Origin: an uncultured Eubacteriales bacterium
GTDB lineage: Bacteria > Bacillota > Clostridia > Oscillospirales > Acutalibacteraceae
DNA length: 18,092 bases
Reading direction: 5' to 3'
NCBI GenBank assembly: GCA_934486915.1
Contig: CAKSRC010000026.1
Coordinates: 1-18,092, forward strand
In this document: piece by piece, positions 13,216-18,092 of the stretch
How positions within the stretch are numbered: position 1 is the first letter of the stretch
How the letters are laid out: each line of letters starts with the position of its first letter
Translations under genes and position numbers: made by a program
Notes under the pieces: generated by a model
What the model was told of the DNA's origin: nothing
The model's input: only the letters and a program-made list of their open reading frames with translations
Database searches by the model: none

Positions 13216-13460
13216 GCGAGCGACAAACTCTATTAAGAGAAATTGCTAAATATGATTTTGCTATTGTTGAATTAAATTTATTTTTAGATACGCATCCAAA
13301 CAGCGTACAAGCCAGAAACAAAATAGAAGAATATAAGGCAAAAAGCAGAGAGCTTACCAAAAAGTATGAAGAGTTTTTTGGACCTATAAGCCAAAGCGCA
13401 GTTGTTAACCAATGGGAATGGATTACCAATCCATGGCCATGGAATAATGAGGAGGAATAG
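13212..13460 (+). CDS. cotJB: Spore coat protein CotJB
   Basis: Second cotJ gene, 82 aa. It begins within the cotJA stop (ATGA overlap), implying translational coupling. Family features: LLREIAKYDFAIVELNLFLD, the THPNSVQARNKIEEY helix region, and the C-terminal tryptophan-rich WEWITNPWPWNNEEE typical of CotJB. It is predicted to be helical and soluble. It acts with CotJA and CotJC in spore coat assembly; the molecular role is not well defined. Confidence 0.93.
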   Translation: MSERQTLLREIAKYDFAIVELNLFLDTHPNSVQARNKIEEYKAKSRELTKKYEEFFGPISQSAVVNQWEWITNPWPWNNEEE

Positions 13461-13463
13461 AGT

Positions 13464-14069
13464 ATGTGGGTTTATGAGAAAAAATTGCAGTATCCTATAA
13501 ATATAAAAAACACCAATCCAAAACTTGCAAAAATAATAATTACCCAATATGGCGGTCCTGATGGTGAGTTAGGGGCCTCACTTAGGTATCTAAGTCAACG
13601 TTTTTCTATGCCATATCCCGAATTAAAAGCTATCTTGACAGATATCGGCACCGAAGAGCTTGCCCATTTAGAAATGATAGGAGCTATTGTATACCAGCTC
13701 ACAAAGAATTTAACCATCGATGAAATTAAAAAAGCAGGGTTTGATGATTACTTTGTAGATCATACTACGGGCATATATCCCCAATCTGCAAGCGGTACAC
13801 CTTACTCTGCTGCCACGATGGCTGTAAAAGGCGACCCTATAACTGATCTTCACGAGGATTTAGCAGCAGAACAAAAGGCAAGGTCTACCTATGACAATAT
13901 TTTGCGTTTCTGCGATGATCCCGATGTAAAAGACGCTATTAGGTTCTTACGTGCAAGAGAAGTTGTTCACTATCAACGCTTTGGCGAAGGTTTAAGAATT
14001 GCGACTGATAAATTAAATAGTAAAAACTTCTACGAGTTCAACCCAAGCTTCGATAAAGATTGCAAATAA
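13464..14069 (+). CDS. cotJC: CotJC, manganese-catalase-like spore coat protein
   Basis: Ferritin-like four-helix protein related to non-haem manganese catalases, 201 aa, third gene of the operon. Dimetal ligand motifs are visible: Glu in PDGELGASLRYL, E-x-x-H in TEELAHLEMIG, Glu in LHEDLAAEQKARSTYD, and E-x-x-H in REVVHYQRFGE. The N-terminal MWVYEKKLQYPINI is characteristic of the CotJC group. GAGGAGGAAT precedes the ATG, and only 3 bp separate it from cotJB. It probably protects spores from peroxide. A terminator hairpin lies about 45 bp after the stop. Confidence 0.95.
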   Translation: MWVYEKKLQYPINIKNTNPKLAKIIITQYGGPDGELGASLRYLSQRFSMPYPELKAILTDIGTEELAHLEMIGAIVYQLTKNLTIDEIKKAGFDDYFVDHTTGIYPQSASGTPYSAATMAVKGDPITDLHEDLAAEQKARSTYDNILRFCDDPDVKDAIRFLRAREVVHYQRFGEGLRIATDKLNSKNFYEFNPSFDKDCK

Positions 14070-14112
14070 ATTTAACAGTCAATAGGTTTTATATTTAATA
14101 ATTGATACAACA

Positions 14113-14150
14113 ATGCCTCCCATTTGTCTATTATGACATATGGGAGGCAT
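14113..14150. terminator. Bidirectional terminator between cotJC and the small membrane protein gene
   Basis: ATGCCTCCCAT (14113-14123) pairs with ATGGGAGGCAT (14140-14150), followed on the plus strand by ATTTTAT. It sits between two genes that converge, so it can serve both. Confidence 0.75.
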
Positions 14151-14181
14151 ATTTTATAAAATTATATTAAGATCCACTGAA

Positions 14182-14520
14182 TTACTGAAGTACTGATATT
14201 ACACGTCCGCCATTATCTGCTACTTGTTTTTGTATTGCCTCAATAGCATCCTTATTGTTATGTATACCATTTAAATCGATATTTAACAATTTGTCCATAG
14301 GTCTGGAGTCTTCCTCTGTGCCGGACATGCTTGAAGTGCTTGCGTTTACTTGACCGGACTTAAGACTATAGCAAATTGTTGAACCATTGTATTCAAATGC
14401 TATAAAAGACTCTTTAGATGTACTTTTACCAACTATTACACCAATAACAATTGATATAACTACCATAGCTATTGTAATGACAACTATTTTCCATTTTGCG
14501 ATACTCTTGCTAGCTTCCAC
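14182..14520 (-). CDS. Hypothetical single-pass membrane protein
   Basis: About 112 aa, not recognised. A short basic N-terminus (SIAKWK) is followed by a strong transmembrane segment (IVVITIAMVVISIVIGVIVG, about residues 9-28). The soluble part has a beta-like stretch (FIAFEYNGSTICYSLKSG), a serine/threonine-rich linker, and a helical end (DAIEAIQKQVADNGGRVISVLQ). The frame extends to a GTG at 14527-14529, but that codon directly abuts the GGGAGG ribosome binding site. The in-frame GTG at 14518-14520, eight bases after it, is the more likely start. It is divergent from the yfhO-like gene and convergent with cotJC. No function can be assigned. Confidence 0.6.
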   Translation of the reverse strand: MEASKSIAKWKIVVITIAMVVISIVIGVIVGKSTSKESFIAFEYNGSTICYSLKSGQVNASTSSMSGTEEDSRPMDKLLNIDLNGIHNNKDAIEAIQKQVADNGGRVISVLQ

Positions 14521-14764
14521 AAATTTCACCTCCCTTACAAATTACAATATTATCATACAATATGTTTCAACTAAAATCAAGTGGTTTATGAAAGTTTATA
14601 CATTTAAAATATTTATAAACTAAATACATGCACTAAATATGTTAAATTTTTTATATTAACCCCTTATTAAGCAAGGCCCATCCTTTAATTCTAGAAATTG
14701 TAAATAATATATGATATAATAAAAAAATTCAAATTTACTTTAAAGGAATAGAGGTTTTCACTCA

Positions 14765-17221
14765 ATGCTTAATGAAATTAGCTTTTTTAAAAAAAATATA
14801 TACCCTAAAAAAGCCTTCTTTTATGCGTTATTGATGGCTTTTTTAATGTTTATACCGTTCATAATTTATGATAAAGGTTATTTCTTGTACTATGGCGACT
14901 TTGATGTTCAGCAAATACCTTTTTATCGCTTGATTCATGATTCCATTAGAAGCGGTAATTTCTTTTGGAGCTTTAATACTGACCTTGGCGCCAACTTAAT
15001 AGGTTCATATAGTTTTTATCTTATATCCAGCCCATTTTTTTGGCTTACAATTCCTTTTAAAAGTGAGGCTGTCCCATATTTAATGGCCCCTCTTTTAATG
15101 CTAAAGTTTTCATTGGCATCCCTTACTGCATATATGTACTTAAGTCGATATGTAAAAAATAAAAATCTTGCAGTATTAGGCGGCATTTTATACGCATTTT
15201 CAGGATTTTCCATATACAACATATTTTTTAACCACTTCCACGAGGCAATAGTTATATTTCCTCTTTTATTATGGTCACTGGACCTATTTATGTATGATAA
15301 AAAACGCGGCATTTTTGGATTGTTGGTTTTTGCAAGCTGCTCTTTAAACTATTACTTTTTTGTTAGCCAAGTTATTTTTATATTCATATATTGGTCAATA
15401 AAAATGATATTTAAAAGCTATAAATGCACACTAAGGGAATTTGGAATTTTAGCGTTTGAAGCTATTTTAGGTGTCCTTCTATCCATGGTAATTTTACTCC
15501 CTTCTATTTTGACCGTAATGCAAAATTCAAGAGTAGATGAACATATTAACGGTTGGTATGCAATATTATATGATACTCCTCAACGTTATCTCCATATTAT
15601 ACATTCTATGTTCTTCCCTCCGGACATCCCCGCAAGGCCAAACTTTACCCCCGACTCTAATTCAAAGTGGGCTTCTATAAGCTTATGGCTCCCCTTTTTT
15701 GGTATGTGCGGCGTCATTGGCTTTACCCAAAGCAAAAATTTTCATTGGTTAAAGAGGCTTTTGGTGGTTTTATTTGTTTTTTCGATGATTCCTCTTCTAA
15801 ACAGTACCTTCCAACTTTTTAATGCTTGCTACTATGCAAGATGGTTTTACACTGCTACGCTAATGATGTCACTTGCGACTATACTATCCTTAGAAAGTGT
15901 AAAGACCAATTGGGAAAGGGCTATAAAGTGGTCACTTATTATAACCTTATCTATCAGCCTATCTATAGGCTTAATGCCCGTATTGTCGCAAAACAACGGC
16001 GAGCAAACATTTAAGTTTGGCCTTGAAGCCTACCCATCAAGATTTTGGATGTATACTTTTATATCTATATTTTGTATAATTGCATTTACTTTTATAATTA
16101 AAAACTTTTATGAAAATAGAAAAATATTGTATAGCATCTTAATGATATTTACAATGATTGTTTCATTGTCATCATCAATTTATATCATAAACCTTGGTAA
16201 AATCCAGTCACCAAACACCCATAATTACATGATTCCCTACGTGATAAACGGTAAAAATGACATAGACCTCGAAGATACTAAAAATTGTAGAGCCGATTTC
16301 TATGAATGTATCGACAATCAAGGTATGTTTTGGCAAATACCCACTATCCAAGCGTTTCATAGTGTCGTACCCGGCTCTATAATGGAGTTTTATAAGAGTA
16401 TAGGTGTCAAAAGGGACGTGGCCTCAAGGCCAAAATCCAATGTCTATGCAATAAGAAGCCTTTTATCCTGCCGTTGGCTTTTTGATTATAAAGATGATAG
16501 TTATGATTTTCTCGACAGTTCAACAAATAAAACTGCTATGCCGGGGTATAAATTTCACTCATTCCAAAGCGGTCATGACATTTGGGAAAATGAATATTAT
16601 ATTCCATTTGGATTTTCCTACGATAATTATATAACAACTGACCAATTCATGGGGATAAATGAGGGCGATAGGCACCTTGCTTTATTAAAGGCAATTGTCT
16701 TAAATAATGACGATGTAGCAAAATATAATGATATTCTCTCATTTTCAAGTCCAAATCTCATGTCTTACACGCAAGATGAATATTTTAAAGACTGCATAGA
16801 GAGAAAAAAAGGCTCTTGTTATTATTTTGATCGGGACAATAATGGATTTACTGCAAAAATTGACTTGTCAAACGATAGAGACAAATTAATTTTCTTTAGT
16901 ATTCCTTATGAAAAAGGCTGGAAAGCTGAAATAAACGGTGAAAAAGTCGAAATCACAAAAGCAAATATTGGTTTTATGGCAGTAAGAGCGTTTGGTGGCA
17001 AAGACAATACCATAAGATTTTCCTATAAAACCCCAGGCCTTACACTAGGTCTTATAATAAGTATTATTGCTCTATTAATATTCATAGCATATAAATTATT
17101 TATCGATAAGTATTTAAGGCAAAATGAAATGAAAAGCAACAAGCTTATCTATAATCTTTCTTCCAAAGGCGATTACTATACTTTATACATTAGCAAGCTA
17201 AAACATAAAAACAGGGATTAA
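14765..17221 (+). CDS. YfhO-family polytopic membrane protein (GT-C-like)
   Basis: Large membrane protein of 818 aa with an N-terminal membrane helix at residues 15-35, more than ten further helices up to about residue 480, a long extracytoplasmic region (about 490-770), and a final helix (LGLIISIIALLIFIAYKLFI) with a basic tail. The first loop (LYYGDFDVQQIPFYRLIHDS) and the DLGANLIGSYSFYLISSPF segment are hallmarks of the YfhO family, and the C-terminal region has PYEKGWKAEINGEK, also conserved. B. subtilis YfhO is linked to glycosylation of lipoteichoic acid, so transfer or flipping of lipid-linked sugars is plausible here. AGAGG lies 10 bases before the ATG. TATAAT at 14715-14720 has only a weak -35 match. 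Confidence 0.88.
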   Translation: MLNEISFFKKNIYPKKAFFYALLMAFLMFIPFIIYDKGYFLYYGDFDVQQIPFYRLIHDSIRSGNFFWSFNTDLGANLIGSYSFYLISSPFFWLTIPFKSEAVPYLMAPLLMLKFSLASLTAYMYLSRYVKNKNLAVLGGILYAFSGFSIYNIFFNHFHEAIVIFPLLLWSLDLFMYDKKRGIFGLLVFASCSLNYYFFVSQVIFIFIYWSIKMIFKSYKCTLREFGILAFEAILGVLLSMVILLPSILTVMQNSRVDEHINGWYAILYDTPQRYLHIIHSMFFPPDIPARPNFTPDSNSKWASISLWLPFFGMCGVIGFTQSKNFHWLKRLLVVLFVFSMIPLLNSTFQLFNACYYARWFYTATLMMSLATILSLESVKTNWERAIKWSLIITLSISLSIGLMPVLSQNNGEQTFKFGLEAYPSRFWMYTFISIFCIIAFTFIIKNFYENRKILYSILMIFTMIVSLSSSIYIINLGKIQSPNTHNYMIPYVINGKNDIDLEDTKNCRADFYECIDNQGMFWQIPTIQAFHSVVPGSIMEFYKSIGVKRDVASRPKSNVYAIRSLLSCRWLFDYKDDSYDFLDSSTNKTAMPGYKFHSFQSGHDIWENEYYIPFGFSYDNYITTDQFMGINEGDRHLALLKAIVLNNDDVAKYNDILSFSSPNLMSYTQDEYFKDCIERKKGSCYYFDRDNNGFTAKIDLSNDRDKLIFFSIPYEKGWKAEINGEKVEITKANIGFMAVRAFGGKDNTIRFSYKTPGLTLGLIISIIALLIFIAYKLFIDKYLRQNEMKSNKLIYNLSSKGDYYTLYISKLKHKNRD

Positions 17222-17228
17222 TTTAAAT

Positions 17229-17402
17229 TTGAACAACGCTCCGCTCTGCTTGTAAGAAGCAGAGATTGCGATGAATTGCAAGCAGTGCAAAGGAAACGTT
17301 ATCTCCTCAAGGTTTTAGTGGAAGATTAAATTTCCCACTGAAACCTTGTAACGGATCCCACCATCTAAGAGGCAGTTGAGAGAACATTTGTACTATAGTT
17401 AT
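17229..17402. repeat. Dispersed hairpin-rich repeat, copy C
   Basis: About 174 bp between the 3' ends of the yfhO-like and spoIVFB genes; its tail reaches the spoIVFB stop codon. It has a perfect hairpin CTCTGCTT-GTAAG-AAGCAGAG (17244-17264), then TTGCA-AGCAG-TGCAA, and a fully paired long stem GGTTTTAGTGG (17311-17321) with CCACTGAAACC (17335-17345). The outer first stem and the GC-rich tail are decayed. Order of parts matches the element at 10787. Confidence 0.72.
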
Positions 17403-18010
17403 ATGAAATTTCCCCTTTTAATAAGGATTATGGCCATTAAATAAAGACTTACCATTAAAAGTGAAAAATTATACCTTGATTGCAAAAGTATTAAAAACCC
17501 CAAAATTGCAAGTGGAAGCAAAATTAAAAAGGATATTATTTGGACTAAAAGCTGCGCCTTTTTATGGCTTAGCTTCTTTAAAAACAATATATATAATATT
17601 TGACCGCCATCCAAAGACTCAATAGGCAAGGTGTTAAAACCTCCTAAAAGTAAATTTTGGATGGCAAATCCATATAAGTCATCCCACTTTATCCATAAAA
17701 ATAAGCCATAGAAAATAGCAAAAAACACTATGTTCACAATAGGTCCTGCAGATAATATAAAGATATCATTGCAATAACTGCGTTTTTCACGTTTATTGTC
17801 GACTATCGCTATATCAAACAAATTAAATTTTATTTCACTCGGCCTATCTCCCTCAAATACCATTGCAAATATATGTCCAAGTTCATGAACCAAGGCCGCA
17901 AGTATACCCCAAAAAAGCGATACACTCGAATCAAGTATTATTGAACCCGTTATAAGCGCCACAAACAAAAAGCTTACTCTAATTTTGCAGTTAAATATCT
18001 TAAACTTCAT
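17399..18010 (-). CDS. spoIVFB: SpoIVFB-like site-2 intramembrane metalloprotease (M50)
   Basis: Membrane zinc protease of 203 aa. The metal-binding HELGH motif is at residues 42-46 in a membrane helix, and the second motif N-x-x-P-x-x-x-LDGG (FNTLPIESLDGGQILYI, Asp134) provides the third ligand. Several other hydrophobic helices surround them. SpoIVFB cleaves pro-sigma-K in the mother cell. The clostridial form is shorter than the B. subtilis one, which has a C-terminal CBS domain, absent here. The ATG overlaps the upstream M23-type gene by 11 bp, the expected spoIVFA-spoIVFB arrangement, strengthening the call. A general M50 protease with another substrate is the alternative. Confidence 0.82.
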   Translation of the reverse strand: MKFKIFNCKIRVSFLFVALITGSIILDSSVSLFWGILAALVHELGHIFAMVFEGDRPSEIKFNLFDIAIVDNKREKRSYCNDIFILSAGPIVNIVFFAIFYGLFLWIKWDDLYGFAIQNLLLGGFNTLPIESLDGGQILYILFLKKLSHKKAQLLVQIISFLILLPLAILGFLILLQSRYNFSLLMVSLYLMAIILIKRGNFI

Positions 18011-18092
18011 AGTTTGCGTTTATAAGCGGCAAAGGGTCATATTTCTTATTGTCCATCATTAACTCTAAGTGAAGATGATTTCCTGTCGAATC
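18000..18092 (-). CDS. C-terminal end of an M23/LytM-domain protein, SpoIVFA-like (partial)
   Basis: Only the last 30 codons are present; the gene continues beyond the right edge. The translated end DSTGNHLHLELMMDNKKYDP and LPLINANYEV matches the closing part of LytM/M23 domains (S-T-G-x-H-L-H-x-E...DP). The HLH of the active-site strand is intact. Its overlap with the SpoIVFB-like gene points to SpoIVFA, the regulator that holds SpoIVFB, although many clostridial M23 proteins share this ending. Confidence 0.7.
   Translation of the reverse strand, partial: DSTGNHLHLELMMDNKKYDPLPLINANYEV

Noticed and set aside
13052..13249. Plus-strand frame overlapping cotJA and cotJB
   Set aside because: Shifted frame of two genes with clear family motifs and translational coupling; its composition is that of an out-of-frame translation.

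Overview
The window looks like chromosomal DNA from an endospore-forming, low-GC member of the Clostridia. The evidence is AT-rich genes with strong AGGAGG-type ribosome binding sites, consensus sigma-A promoters, and several sporulation genes (spmA/spmB, the cotJABC coat operon, a SpoIVFA/SpoIVFB-like pair). It also carries the conserved Firmicutes block rplS-lepB-rbgA-rnhB-yraN.

Layout. Bases 1-1199 hold spmA-spmB on the minus strand, followed downstream by an unassigned GC-rich edge segment. Bases 1282-1595 hold a divergent AbrB/SpoVT-type regulator with a C-terminal Cys4 knuckle. Bases 1620-2512 contain no conventional gene but a tandem duplication of a compact convergent module. Each copy has a minus-strand 25-27 aa hydrophobic peptide with its own consensus promoter and a hairpin masking its Shine-Dalgarno sequence. 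Opposite it lies a roughly 95-nt plus-strand RNA with its own consensus promoter, and the two transcripts meet at a shared bidirectional terminator. This has the architecture of a type I toxin-antitoxin pair and is the most interesting part of the window. Bases 2589-6495 form the operon rplS (with a candidate L19 leader), lepB, rbgA, rnhB, yraN and an M19 dipeptidase. It is followed by thrC, a metallophosphoesterase gene and glyS (own promoter). An orphan reading frame follows glyS in frame. A cluster of hairpins and repeats (10600-10960) separates glyS from the convergent degV and pyridoxine-kinase-like genes. Then come cotJA-cotJB-cotJC, a small membrane-anchored protein of unknown function, a large YfhO-family membrane protein, and on the minus strand a SpoIVFB-like protease preceded by the end of an M23-domain gene.

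Three imperfect copies of a 135-175 bp hairpin-rich element lie just 3' of thrC, at the 3' end of degV, and between the 3' ends of yfhO and spoIVFB. A fourth tail-only copy lies near 10670. The copies keep base pairing while their sequence changes, and their tails resemble IS200/IS605-type right-end hairpins. They look like a dispersed non-autonomous element or a structured RNA family.

All functional calls come from motif reading and genome-context knowledge. No database search or folding program was run.
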